NCBI GenBank assembly: GCA_905480545.1
Contig: CAJQQR010000001.1
Coordinates: 1 to 61,997 of the forward strand
Direction: 5' to 3'
Origin: an uncultured Pirellulaceae bacterium
Lineage (GTDB): Bacteria > Planctomycetota > Planctomycetia > Pirellulales > Pirellulaceae
DNA: 61,997 bases
Under the pieces are notes generated by a model. It saw nothing but the letters and a program-made list of their open reading frames with translations, made no database searches and was not told where the DNA came from. Shown here one piece after another: positions 1-9,086 of the stretch (within the stretch, counting starts at the first letter, position 1; the number at the start of each line of letters is the position of its first letter). The position numbers and the translations under genes were made by a program.

Positions 1-744
1 TTCGTTTCCACGAAACCCTCCGAATGTTCCGTCGGATTTGGATGCTTTTTTATGGATGTCCCGATACGTATCAAATAACTTCACCGAATCCAGACCAACG
101 ATCGAGTTATAAGGTTCAGATTTTTCCGCACAATTGAAATCGCCGGTAATGATCCCAGGCAATTTAAATTCGCCAAATTTTTTAGCGATCAGTTTCGCCG
201 ATTCTTTTCTGGCAACTTTTCCACGATGATCAAAATGAGTGTTTAAAAACAAAAACTCTTTGCCGCCATTTAACTTGTCTTTCAATCGAATCCACGTTGC
301 GATTCGTGGAAGCGAGGTGTCCCAACTTTTGCTGGCAACTTTGTCCGGAGTCTCGCTCAACCAAAATTGCCCCGCCGCGACTTTTTCAAAACGAGCAGTC
401 TTGTAATAGATTGTGCACTGTTCGCCCCGTTTCGGATTCGAGTCCCGCGACCAACCAATTGATGAATAGTCCGGCAAATTGTCTTGCAGATAATCGGCCT
501 GAAATTCCAACGTTTCCTGAGTACCCAACAAATCAGGCGAGAAATCCTTAATCGTTTTGACCACCAATTCTTTTCTAAATTTCCAATGATTGTCGCCGTC
601 GTTTGCCGTTCCAAAACGAATATTGAAACTCATGGCAGAAATCGGTTTCGGATCTTCTGCTCTCACGTTTTGGGCGGAAAGCGTTGCAAAACAAATCGCA
701 ACCGCAAGACAAAGCACTGTTTTCTGGAAAGTGAGATTATTCAT
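1..744 (-). CDS. Secreted endonuclease/exonuclease/phosphatase family protein (3' end outside window)
   Basis: I translated the complement from the ATG at 744. The frame stays open for 248 codons to the window edge, so the C-terminus is missing. Residues 1-29 are a hydrophobic signal peptide ending near NVRA. The mature part follows the EEP (DNase I-like) fold: MSFNIRF as the first core strand (38-44), then GTQE with the presumed metal-binding Glu (74-77), NTHFDHRG, and ITGDFNC with the Asp-Asn pair. The final catalytic His region would lie beyond the edge. EEP proteins cleave phosphodiesters in nucleic acids, sugar phosphates or lipids. The signal peptide suggests extracytoplasmic action. 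The family call is firm, but the substrate is unknown. Confidence 0.9.
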   Translation of the reverse strand, partial: MNNLTFQKTVLCLAVAICFATLSAQNVRAEDPKPISAMSFNIRFGTANDGDNHWKFRKELVVKTIKDFSPDLLGTQETLEFQADYLQDNLPDYSSIGWSRDSNPKRGEQCTIYYKTARFEKVAAGQFWLSETPDKVASKSWDTSLPRIATWIRLKDKLNGGKEFLFLNTHFDHRGKVARKESAKLIAKKFGEFKLPGIITGDFNCAEKSEPYNSIVGLDSVKLFDTYRDIHKKASKSDGTFGGFRGNE

Positions 745-941
745 TTTTCAAACTGACTAAAGTTGTGAGTCCCCGTAGTTTATCAGAAGTCGATGTTAAC
801 GCAGCACGCAAAGAAAATTTTCATGGTCCGTCCGAAACGAAGATAGATTTCGTTGCAAATTCGCCCCAACCAAAAGGTAGCAGGAACATCGTTGAATAAA
901 AAATTCTAGCAGCCTAAACGGTCAACACCAAAGTAGTCCGA

Positions 942-1352
942 CTACTCGAAGTCTTCGTTGGTGATCTTTGTTTCGCCCAATATTTTGCCGGCGTGGGATT
1001 TATAGACCATCTTGTAGTAGATCCCCATCTTCAAAGCCTTTAACGTCTGCGCTGATGACTTGAATTTTGCCTTCGCCAAACTTCGCAAATTTTCATCCGT
1101 CATCTGACTTTTGTCCACCTTATAGCCCTTGGCATAAGTGCACTCGAATACGACGCCGTCTTGGTCGCCATCTCGCGTCACGGTGACATCTTCAACCACG
1201 CCATTGGATTCCTCAATCGCATTTTTTTTCAGAGCGGTTCCATCCTCGATAATCCGAAGTAAAAAACGCTCTCGATTCTGAGCTTCGTCACCGCAGCCGA
1301 TAAAACCGAGCACCAATACAAGGAGGTGACTTCGTAAAAAAAATTGATTCAC
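942..1352 (-). CDS. Small hypothetical lipoprotein
   Basis: This 136-residue frame starts with GTG. Its N-terminus has a short hydrophobic stretch followed by GFIGC, a lipobox that would make Cys20 the lipidated residue. The rest is hydrophilic and rich in Lys, Glu and Asp, with no transmembrane segment and no domain I recognise. It ends with several Lys/Glu-rich strands (KILGETKITNEDFE). It stands alone between the EEP gene and the divergently transcribed GntR operon. Function is unknown. The lipobox and the lack of a better overlapping frame support it as a real gene. The GTG start has only a weak upstream ribosome binding site. Confidence 0.7.
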   Translation of the reverse strand: MNQFFLRSHLLVLVLGFIGCGDEAQNRERFLLRIIEDGTALKKNAIEESNGVVEDVTVTRDGDQDGVVFECTYAKGYKVDKSQMTDENLRSLAKAKFKSSAQTLKALKMGIYYKMVYKSHAGKILGETKITNEDFE

Positions 1353-1455
1353 GCGATATCCGAAAAAAATAGCTTAACCCGGCAGTTATTCGATGTTTCG
1401 GAGTATACGAGTTTTCAGGCAAGATCGCAATTCTCACCCTTCTTCAAAAAAACAG

Positions 1456-1500
1456 TTGACTGCAGCTCGCCGATCGCCTACCGTACTACCTAACTAGTAC
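1456..1500 (+). promoter_or_regulatory. Promoter with palindromic operator upstream of the GntR-ABC operon
   Basis: A TTGACT -35-like hexamer lies at 1456-1461. A perfect inverted repeat, GTACTA at 1483-1488 and TAGTAC at 1495-1500 with a 6-bp spacer, covers where the -10 region and transcript start should fall. The repeat ends 10 bp before the ATG of the GntR gene. A dyad in this position fits negative autoregulation by the encoded GntR protein. The sequence shows the dyad; its use as an operator is inferred. Confidence 0.65.
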
Positions 1501-1510
1501 AGAGGACGTT

Positions 1511-1918
1511 ATGCTCATCAACATTGACGCGAGTAACGGCCTGGCGATCTACGATCAGGTTGTGCGGCAAATCAAGTACGCGGTTGCCAACGGCACCATC
1601 CGGGAAGGGGAGCTGGTTCCCAGCGTTCGTGAACTGGCTCGGGATTTGACCATCAATCCAAACACCGTGGCACGTGCTTACCAACAACTGCAATCGGCAA
1701 ACGTCCTGGATTCGGTTCGGGGAACCGGGCTGATCGTTAAAAAATCGGCCACCGCCAAATGTCGCAAGGAACGGGTCACCTTGCTTCGTCAGCGAATACG
1801 CGAGGTCTTTCGCGAGGCCAAGCAAAGCCGCCTCGATTTCCCAGAACTCAAGTCTCTCGTGGATGAAGAGCTTGAGAGAGTCAATTCCACAAAGCCTGCG
1901 AATGGGGAGAGTGAATAA
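1511..1918 (+). CDS. GntR family transcriptional regulator, YtrA subfamily
   Basis: This 135-residue protein has an N-terminal winged helix-turn-helix of GntR type at about residues 10-75. It includes the family patterns YDQVVRQIKYAVANG, LVPSVRELARDLTINPNTV and ARAYQQLQ. Only a short helical tail follows and there is no large effector domain, which is typical of the YtrA subfamily that controls adjacent ABC transporter genes. AGAGG at 1501-1505 is a well-spaced ribosome binding site for the ATG at 1511. Its stop overlaps the ATG of the ATPase gene by one base (TAATG), implying translational coupling. It probably represses its own operon through the dyad at 1483-1500. Confidence 0.92.
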   Translation: MLINIDASNGLAIYDQVVRQIKYAVANGTIREGELVPSVRELARDLTINPNTVARAYQQLQSANVLDSVRGTGLIVKKSATAKCRKERVTLLRQRIREVFREAKQSRLDFPELKSLVDEELERVNSTKPANGESE

Positions 1919-2892
1919 TGGAATCGGTCATTCAATTTAAAAATGTTACAAAAAAGTATCGAGGCAAGGTTGCACTCAATGACGTTTCCTATTCGGTTCC
2001 CAAAGGCGTCGTCTTTGCGTTGCTGGGTGACAATGGTGCCGGAAAAACGACGTCCATCAAAACGATGCTCGGGTTCGTCAAGCCAGACAAAGGACACGTT
2101 TCAGTTCTGGGACTCGATAGTCAAAAGAATGACGTCGAAATTCGTTCGCGCATCGGGTACGTCGCCGAACAACCCAGTTTTTACGACTGGATGCGAGTTG
2201 ACGAAGTCGGTTGGTTTGTCGCCGGTGTTAGGGGCGGCCAGTTCTTCGATGAATACCGACGCCAAATCGAACAGTTCAAAATCCCGATGACCAACAAGAT
2301 CTCCGAATTATCAAAAGGGATGAAAGCCAAAGTCGCGTTGGCGGTTGCAACTTGACATGATCCGGAAATCCTGATCTTGGACGAACCGACATCAGGTCTC
2401 GATCCGATGGTTCGCCGTGAGTTTATGGAAAGCATGGTCGACCGGGCAGCCACTGGGAAAACCGTATTCCTCTCAAGTCATCAACTCAACGAAGTCGAAC
2501 GGGTCGCTGATTATGTCGCCTTGATGAAAGACGGCAATCTTTTATTTACCGAAAGCCTGAATGAGCTGAAGGAAAACATCTCCGAGCTTTCGATCGCCGT
2601 CTCTGAAGCCGGCGTCCCCTTACCGAAACTACCTGGAGAGATCATTCACTCCGAAAAGCGTGGACGACAATGGAGAGTCCTTGCCAAGGACGTTGGCGAC
2701 GATGCCATTTCGCAAATCGAATCGCAAGAGTTTGTCGAACATTGCTCGGTCAAACGACCAACGTTGGAGGAAATTTTTGTCGGTTACCTTTCTGAAAACG
2801 AGTCTGGATTCCCAAACAGAGATCGGGAATTTGACGCAAGGGAAAATTCCGAAGCCGCCAATTCGACGGAGGAAACTCTTCCTAGCAGTTGA
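1918..2892 (+). pseudogene. ABC transporter ATPase interrupted by an in-frame UGA
   Basis: One frame of 325 codons encodes an ABC ATPase of the type paired with ABC-2 permeases. Walker A (GDNGAGKTT) is at 37-45, the signature region is LSKGMKAKV near 134-142, Walker B (ILILDEP) is at 151-157, the D-loop is SGLDP and the H-loop is SSHQ. Codon 146 (2353-2355) is TGA, lying between the signature helix and Walker B. The frame is uninterrupted on both sides, so this is a single nonsense codon, not a frameshift. The truncated product would lack Walker B and could not hydrolyse ATP. No second defect is seen, so the change is recent, an assembly error, or tolerated by readthrough; the context UGA-C is known to be leaky. 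Homologues usually have Ala, Ser or Gly here, and TCA or GGA is one base away. Confidence 0.85.
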
Positions 2893-2965
2893 GCCGTCAG
2901 GCAAGCCCTCATTGAAACGTTAATTTCACAAAGCTGATACCGAGCAAGTTCTCGAATATTTCTCT

Positions 2966-5647
2966 TTGAATCCTATCCACCAATACGTCGATCAAATGAG
3001 CAACCTCATAATTAGCCAATCTGGTTCAGGAGCAGAGGAGCCGAACTCCAGTGTCGCACGACGAGCCTTGTTTTGGAAAGAACTTCGGCTCATTGGAGTT
3101 TACGCGACAGCTTTAGTCGCCTCCTGTCTGGGTGTCATTTTGTTCTTCGAAGCGATTGAGTGGTTTGGCCCGTTTTTAGATACTTTTCAACAATTGCAGG
3201 TTGGGATCGCACAAGTGACGCCCATACTTGTGACGCTATCAACCGCAGCAGCGATTTTTTCTATCGAACATGAATACCAGTCATTTTCGTTTTTGAGATC
3301 GATGCCGTTTTCATCGCGTCGGATCGTGGCTACCAAGATACTAGCTGCCGCGAGTTTTAGCTTTCTTTCGGCGGTCGTGCTTTGGCCAATCAGCTTGTGG
3401 CTTGCTGCGAATGACTTCAAGGATTCAACCCTGCATGATGGGCTCTTCTCAATTGCGGCAACGACTAATCTTTACCTGTTCGGCATTTACTTTTCGATGA
3501 CCAGTAAGAAAGTCATTGCCGCGATTGGAAAATCAGCACTTGGGTTTGCGATCACGTCGGTGCCTTCAAGCCTAGCACTTTGGTTTGACGTAAGCACGAC
3601 AGGTGATACTCTATTTTGGAGCCTTGAATACGGATTCAAGTCAGCTTCGATTGTGATATTGATTGTGTTGATCGCCCTGAAGTCCCGAACATGGACCCAC
3701 GACACGGTTCCGTCGAACTGGGTTCCAAACTGGCTCTTCCTTCCAAAGCGAGCGATCCAATCGGGTTCGTCACGGCCCCTCATTTCCCCGCTGTGGAGGC
3801 TTGTTTGGCTGCAGCGACGAACTGGGCTTTGGGTTTTCGTTATTGCTCTTTTGCCCTTTTGTTTTTTCCTAAAGGAGCTCGCTGCGGATCTAATTGCTGA
3901 TCGACCTTACAATTCATCAACGCTGTTTTCGAGATCGGCACTCTGTTTGGCATTCAGCGTCGGAATTTTGGGGGCCGGAATTTTCAACGGAGTTCAATCA
4001 GCACGCATGATGCTTGTGCAACCGAACTATCGCCCGTCCCTGATCTGGTTGAGCCAGTTGATCGTGCCGGTTTTTATTTGCTTGGCAACAGGTCTCGTCA
4101 TTGATTCATATGCAAGTGAGTTTTCGCGACGGATTTTCTATTTCACCGAATCGATGCTCATTGGCCTCGCTGTGGGACAGATGTTCTCGATATTTTTTCG
4201 ATCGTACATCGTTGCAATTGCGCTCACGTTTTTAACATTGTGGAATGCGTTCCTTCTTCACGACTATTTGACCGATTACGTCAATCAATTTTGGCCAAAT
4301 TGGGTCTTTCTCATTGGATTGCCATTCGTTACGACGTTTATTCTGCGAAGAAAATGGTTGTATTCGCAACCTATGCGCAATGTGCTGGTTCCATTCCTTT
4401 GGTTGGCGGCTGCGATTTCGGTCGTGCAATTTCCAATCAATCGACTTGTTGAAATTCCATGGGTGTCTGATCACGAAAGAGCCATAACATTTCCACACGG
4501 CAAGGGCGTCAGCTGGGAAATGCTTCACGATCTTCAAAAAGTCATCGACGATCGGGAGCTTACCGAATACTCGTATGATCTCATCGAGAGAGTCTTGGAC
4601 GAGTATGAGGGCGGAGAAATACTTCTGACCCACACTCGACCACACGAGACAGACCTTCGCCGATACAGTCGCGTTGATGCGATTTTGAATGGAGCCTTGA
4701 TTCCTAAGGGTGGAATGTCTGACCGCGTTTACACATTGAAGATGAAGATATTAGAAACATGGCCACGTTCATTGCGGTTTTCTGACCCCTCCTTTGATGG
4801 CGCAATTCGATTGGCTCAGGACCGGCGCACGACGACCGACGATCTAAGGCAATTGATCGAGGCGTTTAAGTATGAGGAACATCTTGAGCGTTATCGGTAT
4901 TGGGTTGCTGCGAAGTACTTCAGCGTGGAACGCAGTGCGCGATATCCCCGACCAGATCGTGCCCCAAGGCAACAACGCTCATCATTTGATGAATTTTTCT
5001 TTTGGGAACGATCTCGCGAAAGTCGGGCAAGAAATTTTGCTGCGATTCATGCGATTCAATACATAGATGAACTCAGGAAGAGCTTCGAGCGATCTGAGAA
5101 ACAGATGGAATCACTCGAGCGAACTCGGTCTTCTTTGCCGCCGTTGTATCGTTCAATCGTCGAGGAATATCCCGATTTCGATTTCGCAGAATCAGTTCCG
5201 TTTTTTCATGGAGATATCAGAGAGCAACGTATTCTGCGGATCGGTTTAGCGATCGTAGCATGGCAAAAAGACCACAACGGCGAATACCCCGATTCGCTTC
5301 AGCAACTGGTCGGAGTTTATCTTGACCACATCCCAGACAATCCAATGAATGAGACACCGTTCTGCTACGCACCAAATGGATTACCTGGCCAATACATCAA
5401 ACCAAACGGACCCACACAAAACTTAATCAATAATGGGCGTAATAAAGGCGGGCGATACCTTGAAGAACTTGTTGCCGACCAGCCGTTTCTTTGGATAAAC
5501 GGTACCTATTGGGATTCGAAACCCGACGACAAACAACCCGTAAGAATCACGTCGGTGGACGGCTTGAAGGAGGGGGCTCCGAATTGCGATCCCCGGCTAA
5601 TTCAATTTTATGTCATTCCACGAATCAAAAATCTTGAACAGGAATAG
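2966..5647 (+). CDS. ABC-2-type permease with C-terminal pilin-like tail
   Basis: This 893-residue protein is the third gene of the GntR-ATPase operon. Residues about 25-500 contain around a dozen hydrophobic membrane segments in ABC-2 permease style. The last ~390 residues are soluble and end with a segment resembling the C-terminal part of GspG/type II pseudopilins: YPDSLQQLVGVYLDHIPDNP followed by FCYAPNG. Planctomycete membrane proteins often carry this tail. The annotated TTG start at 2966 has no convincing ribosome binding site. The ATG at 2996 is a reasonable alternative that removes 10 residues. The protein is intact although its ATPase partner carries a stop codon. The transported substrate is unknown. 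Confidence 0.8.
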   Translation: MNPIHQYVDQMSNLIISQSGSGAEEPNSSVARRALFWKELRLIGVYATALVASCLGVILFFEAIEWFGPFLDTFQQLQVGIAQVTPILVTLSTAAAIFSIEHEYQSFSFLRSMPFSSRRIVATKILAAASFSFLSAVVLWPISLWLAANDFKDSTLHDGLFSIAATTNLYLFGIYFSMTSKKVIAAIGKSALGFAITSVPSSLALWFDVSTTGDTLFWSLEYGFKSASIVILIVLIALKSRTWTHDTVPSNWVPNWLFLPKRAIQSGSSRPLISPLWRLVWLQRRTGLWVFVIALLPFCFFLKELAADLIADRPYNSSTLFSRSALCLAFSVGILGAGIFNGVQSARMMLVQPNYRPSLIWLSQLIVPVFICLATGLVIDSYASEFSRRIFYFTESMLIGLAVGQMFSIFFRSYIVAIALTFLTLWNAFLLHDYLTDYVNQFWPNWVFLIGLPFVTTFILRRKWLYSQPMRNVLVPFLWLAAAISVVQFPINRLVEIPWVSDHERAITFPHGKGVSWEMLHDLQKVIDDRELTEYSYDLIERVLDEYEGGEILLTHTRPHETDLRRYSRVDAILNGALIPKGGMSDRVYTLKMKILETWPRSLRFSDPSFDGAIRLAQDRRTTTDDLRQLIEAFKYEEHLERYRYWVAAKYFSVERSARYPRPDRAPRQQRSSFDEFFFWERSRESRARNFAAIHAIQYIDELRKSFERSEKQMESLERTRSSLPPLYRSIVEEYPDFDFAESVPFFHGDIREQRILRIGLAIVAWQKDHNGEYPDSLQQLVGVYLDHIPDNPMNETPFCYAPNGLPGQYIKPNGPTQNLINNGRNKGGRYLEELVADQPFLWINGTYWDSKPDDKQPVRITSVDGLKEGAPNCDPRLIQFYVIPRIKNLEQE

Positions 5648-5718
5648 ATCGAACAAAAAAAAGATGGAACGGCAAGCCATCGGAAAGCGACCGCTTCTCA
5701 AATTCAAGAAACGAAATC

Positions 5719-5934
5719 TTAAACCAGAATATCCAGCAGGTAATCCGACGTTTCATAAACTGCGGCGGCGACGGCAGCATTGACTTTCACGCCATGTTCA
5801 GCCGCTTTTAATTGCATCACGGCGTTGACGTCGGTCGACGTACTGGGATTAGCGATCGTTTGAGCTGCCGCGTTTAGGCCTTGCAAGTTCTGTGCGATCC
5901 CGGCATACGATGCGTTAAATGCGGATTGAATCAC
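5719..5934 (-). CDS. Small FlgC/FlgE-like flagellar-type protein
   Basis: The likely start is GTG at 5934, preceded by AAGGA about 8 bases upstream, giving 71 residues. Longer readings of the frame reach 6009 but have no better signal. The sequence resembles the fused N- and C-terminal helices of flagellar axial proteins. ASYAGIAQNLQGLNAAAQ and TIANPSTSTD recall the SGL.AA...NIAN..T pattern. The end, AAVYETSDYLLDILV, recalls the C-terminal helix of rod and hook proteins. No central domain is present. It lies convergent to the ABC permease gene and far from the flagellar block at 33-37 kb. Assignment to a rod-like or YjfB-like role is inference. Confidence 0.55.
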   Translation of the reverse strand: MIQSAFNASYAGIAQNLQGLNAAAQTIANPSTSTDVNAVMQLKAAEHGVKVNAAVAAAVYETSDYLLDILV

Positions 5935-6070
5935 GATGAAGTTTCCTTGCAAATGGCGCGACCGAAATGGCAATTGGGATACGATTTTTTTCGACCCAAG
6001 AATTTGCACTTAAGAAGGATAGCTTACAAAGGACGTTTCTTCCGATTCCGTGTGTCGAAAGGCTTGAAGA

Positions 6071-7057
6071 TCAACCTGGATCAACCGAATTAAACTCTGA
6101 TTCAAATCGATCGCCTTTTTTCACCGGGTTACCTCTGAGAAAATCGGCAATTGGCATCGCTTTTTTGCCTGCCGGTTGGACTTTTAAAAGATCCAACTGC
6201 GAACCGGCAGCCTGCACGATCAACCTGGTTTTATCGACGAATACAACCGATCCGTTCGATTCGGTCGAATCGATGTCCGCCTTAAGAAAATCAACTTCGG
6301 AAAAGATCAACCGCGTCGCCGCTTGCTCACCGCGAATCAAATTTGAATAGGTTGCCGGCCACGGTTGAAAAGCGCGCACCTGATTAAAGATTTGCTCCGC
6401 CGTTCGGTTCCAATCAACGTCACCGTCGTTTTTTTTCAAACGTGGTGCCTTGGTAACCTCTGCCTTCAACTGTTTTTTGCCGATCTCTGCTTCTCCATCC
6501 CAACTTTCGAGCATCGCAATACTCTCTAAAACCGCTTCCACGCCGGCCAGTGACAGTTTTTCTTCAATCGTAATCGCAGTGTCTGATTTTTCGATCGGCA
6601 GCGTAACTGTTTTGATGATCGGACCACCATCCAGTCGCGGCGTCATCAAGATGACACTGTTTCCCGTCTCTTTGTCACCGTTGAAAATCGCCCAGTTGAT
6701 GGGAGCAGCTCCACGATATTTCGGTAGCAGAGATCCATGCAGATTAATACCGCCAAGCTTTGCCAATGACAAAACCTCTCGCGACAGAATCTGTCCGTAG
6801 TCACATACGACAAATAGCTCGGCGTTGAATGCGGCAAGCGTTTCGGCAAATTCCGCATCGTTAACGGATTGCGGGTCATAAATGGGCAGACCCAATTTCT
6901 CTGCGGATTCCCGCATTGGATTGATGTCTTTGCGTTTGCCGCGATGTGAACCGGCCGGTGGCCGCGTGATCAGCCCGCAAACTTCATGTTCCGACTGAAC
7001 GAGTGCTTCAAACGTTGGAACGGCAAACGGTCCAGTTCCCATCATGAGTATTTTCAT
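6071..7057 (-). CDS. fmt: Methionyl-tRNA formyltransferase
   Basis: This 328-residue protein is of normal length for Fmt, which formylates the amino group of initiator Met-tRNA using 10-formyltetrahydrofolate. It starts with MKILMMGTGPFAVPTFEAL, the typical N-terminal nucleotide-binding strand. It has the formyltransferase signature INLHGSLLPKYRGAAPINWA with the catalytic Asn and His, followed by RLDGGPII carrying the catalytic Asp. A C-terminal Fmt_C domain follows KNDGDVDWNRTAEQI. No def gene is adjacent, although the two are often neighbours in other bacteria. The start at 7057 is the first ATG of the conserved strand. Confidence 0.95.
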   Translation of the reverse strand: MKILMMGTGPFAVPTFEALVQSEHEVCGLITRPPAGSHRGKRKDINPMRESAEKLGLPIYDPQSVNDAEFAETLAAFNAELFVVCDYGQILSREVLSLAKLGGINLHGSLLPKYRGAAPINWAIFNGDKETGNSVILMTPRLDGGPIIKTVTLPIEKSDTAITIEEKLSLAGVEAVLESIAMLESWDGEAEIGKKQLKAEVTKAPRLKKNDGDVDWNRTAEQIFNQVRAFQPWPATYSNLIRGEQAATRLIFSEVDFLKADIDSTESNGSVVFVDKTRLIVQAAGSQLDLLKVQPAGKKAMPIADFLRGNPVKKGDRFESEFNSVDPG

Positions 7058-7194
7058 CTAACGATCCTTGTCTTAAAAGTTCATCGGGAAATCAATTCGC
7101 TGAAATATGTTAACGCCCAAATGAAAAAAATAAATCACATGGCCAAATAGTCGCGAAGAAACGACCGGTTTTACTCAGGTTCCTGCTTGCTTCG

Positions 7195-8373
7195 TCAGTT
7201 CTTCGGCCATGTGTTTGATCGCGAATCGCTCTTGAGCTTGCACAACGCAACGATCGCAAAGCAGGTCGCAATTATCGGATCATCCTCCCGCATTCGGGTG
7301 GATCGATTGGACCATGAGCCATCCGATTGCTGGTCTTTGGTCAGAAAGTCCGCGAGCAATTTGGATTGTTTTTTAAAGCGATCGGAAAACAAATCCATCT
7401 CCAACGCAAGACTCATTGAATAGTAGTAAAACAGCCCGTTTTTCCAGCTGTCATCATCACTCTCTCCAAATCCAGGGACCGATAAGCGAAACGGTTTTTG
7501 CTCGATCCACCTCACTGCGGAAACGAAACCGGCGTCTAATGCATTTTTATGTTCAAGCGAAGGCTTTGCCGTTGCCTTCGCTAACGATTTCAAGATTCGA
7601 ATTCCGTCAGCTGTTGCCGTTCCATAACTTCTCGGTGCACTGAATCTCTTGTCAGCCCATCCCGCTTTATTGCCTTCATGATCCTTTTTGGGATGAAAGT
7701 GAAAACCGCCGTCGCTGTTCTGAATTCGCCGTGCCCAACGAAACAATTTCTCTCTAGCATCGTTGGCTGGCTGGGATTGATCACTTGCTAAAGCTTGAAT
7801 TGCAAAACTGCTTACCGAGACATTTGTGCCGGGCGACGTTCGTTTACCTTGCATCCAACCGGATAAATCCCAACCACCGTAGTCTGGTTCAATTGCCGTC
7901 AGACCATGGGTTTCATCAAGCTGCGCGTCGCAAAGAAATTTCTGCAGCAATTTGATTTCGGCGATGCTGAGGCATCTCAATTTCGACTTGTGCGTGAAAT
8001 TTTCGTTTGCCAAGATCAAAAACGAGGTCGCGTAAACTGCATAGTCCGGACCGCTCACATTCGACACGTAACCATTTTTCTGGATGCCCAAACGCTGAAA
8101 GGCAAATGCGTTTTTGATTTCCGATACGTACTGCTCAATCGTTTTCTGATCGCAGTTGGAGATCGCATAAAGTACCAACGATGTGATCGCGGCACCTTGC
8201 TTCAAGTTGCCGTAATAATCAGATTTCCAATTGCCATCATCGCTTTGGTTCTGGATCAAGAACTTCAAACCACTTTTGATTGCGATTTGCTCCTGTGATT
8301 GACGGCCCCAGCCTGATTGCGGGATCCATGCCAAACCCAAAATCAAAAGGAATGTCAATCTCGTTATGTGCAT
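7195..8373 (-). CDS. Secreted squalene/prenyltransferase-repeat (alpha6/alpha6 barrel) protein
   Basis: The frame can be read back to 8679, but the hydrophobic signal peptide (HITRLTFLLILGLAWIPQ) begins at the ATG at 8373, preceded by GGGGA. The ATG at 8391 is a close alternative. The mature ~370 residues hold several terpenoid-cyclase/prenyltransferase QW-like repeats: SDDGNWKSDYYGN, PDYGGWDLSGW, NSDGGFHFHP and QSDGSWSN. They form a predicted alpha/alpha toroid. Planctomycetes encode many such secreted proteins, often without shown activity. The acidic motif of true squalene-hopene cyclases is not visible, so I do not call it a cyclase. It is transcribed toward fmt and away from the cupin gene. 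Confidence 0.82.
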   Translation of the reverse strand: MHITRLTFLLILGLAWIPQSGWGRQSQEQIAIKSGLKFLIQNQSDDGNWKSDYYGNLKQGAAITSLVLYAISNCDQKTIEQYVSEIKNAFAFQRLGIQKNGYVSNVSGPDYAVYATSFLILANENFTHKSKLRCLSIAEIKLLQKFLCDAQLDETHGLTAIEPDYGGWDLSGWMQGKRTSPGTNVSVSSFAIQALASDQSQPANDAREKLFRWARRIQNSDGGFHFHPKKDHEGNKAGWADKRFSAPRSYGTATADGIRILKSLAKATAKPSLEHKNALDAGFVSAVRWIEQKPFRLSVPGFGESDDDSWKNGLFYYYSMSLALEMDLFSDRFKKQSKLLADFLTKDQQSDGSWSNRSTRMREDDPIIATCFAIVALCKLKSDSRSNTWPKN

Positions 8374-8576
8374 TAAATTTCGATTCCCCATGTGCAAGAC
8401 AAACCGGACGACCATGAAGTGAAGATAGATTTGGGACGGCAACATAGCTACCTTGTGAAAATTGGCCTCAAATGCAGCGATGCATGAGAGTATTAATGGT
8501 AAAATGGCCCAATAGTGGCAGGCTCGTTCGTAATGCCCCTCATATACTTCAGCCGAATTCAACGCACCGAAAAACC

Positions 8577-8963
8577 ATGTCAAACGAAAATGGAGATTCT
8601 GAAACGGGTTCGATGGCACCGTTTGAGTTCGTCGACTTTTCCAAAATCGAATCAGTAGCTTGCCCGTGCGGACAGGCAAAAAGAGCTTTTGCCGACACTG
8701 TCGATTTTCCCGGTACCGTGCACGTTACAGAAATTTCAGCGGAAGCAAGAAGTCATTATCACAAACAACATTCCGAAGTCTATTACTTCCTTGAGTGCGA
8801 TGCAGACGCGAAAATGGAGCTAAATGGCGAAATAATGAATGTGAAACCGGGCCAATGCATTTACATACGTTCCAACACGATGCATCGTGCGATCGGCCAA
8901 ATGAAGGTCCTGATCATTTCAATGCCGAAATTCGACCCTTTAGACGAGCACCTAGAGGCCTGA
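8577..8963 (+). CDS. Single-domain cupin protein
   Basis: The ATG at 8577 gives 128 residues. The frame extends upstream to 8472, but those codons look non-coding. The two cupin motifs are present. SHYHKQHSEVYYFLE supplies two His and a Glu for the metal site. PGQCIYIRSNTMHRA supplies the last His. An N-terminal CPCG segment could add ligands, but I do not assign it a role. Cupins of this size are isomerases, dioxygenases or sugar-binding proteins. The lack of a signal peptide suggests a cytoplasmic protein. It is divergent from the prenyltransferase-repeat gene. The specific reaction is unknown. Confidence 0.85.
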   Translation: MSNENGDSETGSMAPFEFVDFSKIESVACPCGQAKRAFADTVDFPGTVHVTEISAEARSHYHKQHSEVYYFLECDADAKMELNGEIMNVKPGQCIYIRSNTMHRAIGQMKVLIISMPKFDPLDEHLEA

Positions 8964-9086
8964 AAGCCCTTAAATTAGTTGGTTGCACACTAGGATTTCG
9001 GGGCTTATGCTGTAGGTATAAAAGTTCCAAGCGAATTGGAAATTTCACCACCTTTCAAGCTTTTTAGATTGTTGTCGGGATTATAC

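Noticed and set aside
2356..2400. Selenocysteine insertion at the UGA of the ABC ATPase
   Set aside because: I see no convincing SECIS-like stem-loop just downstream, and Sec has no known role at this position of ABC ATPases.
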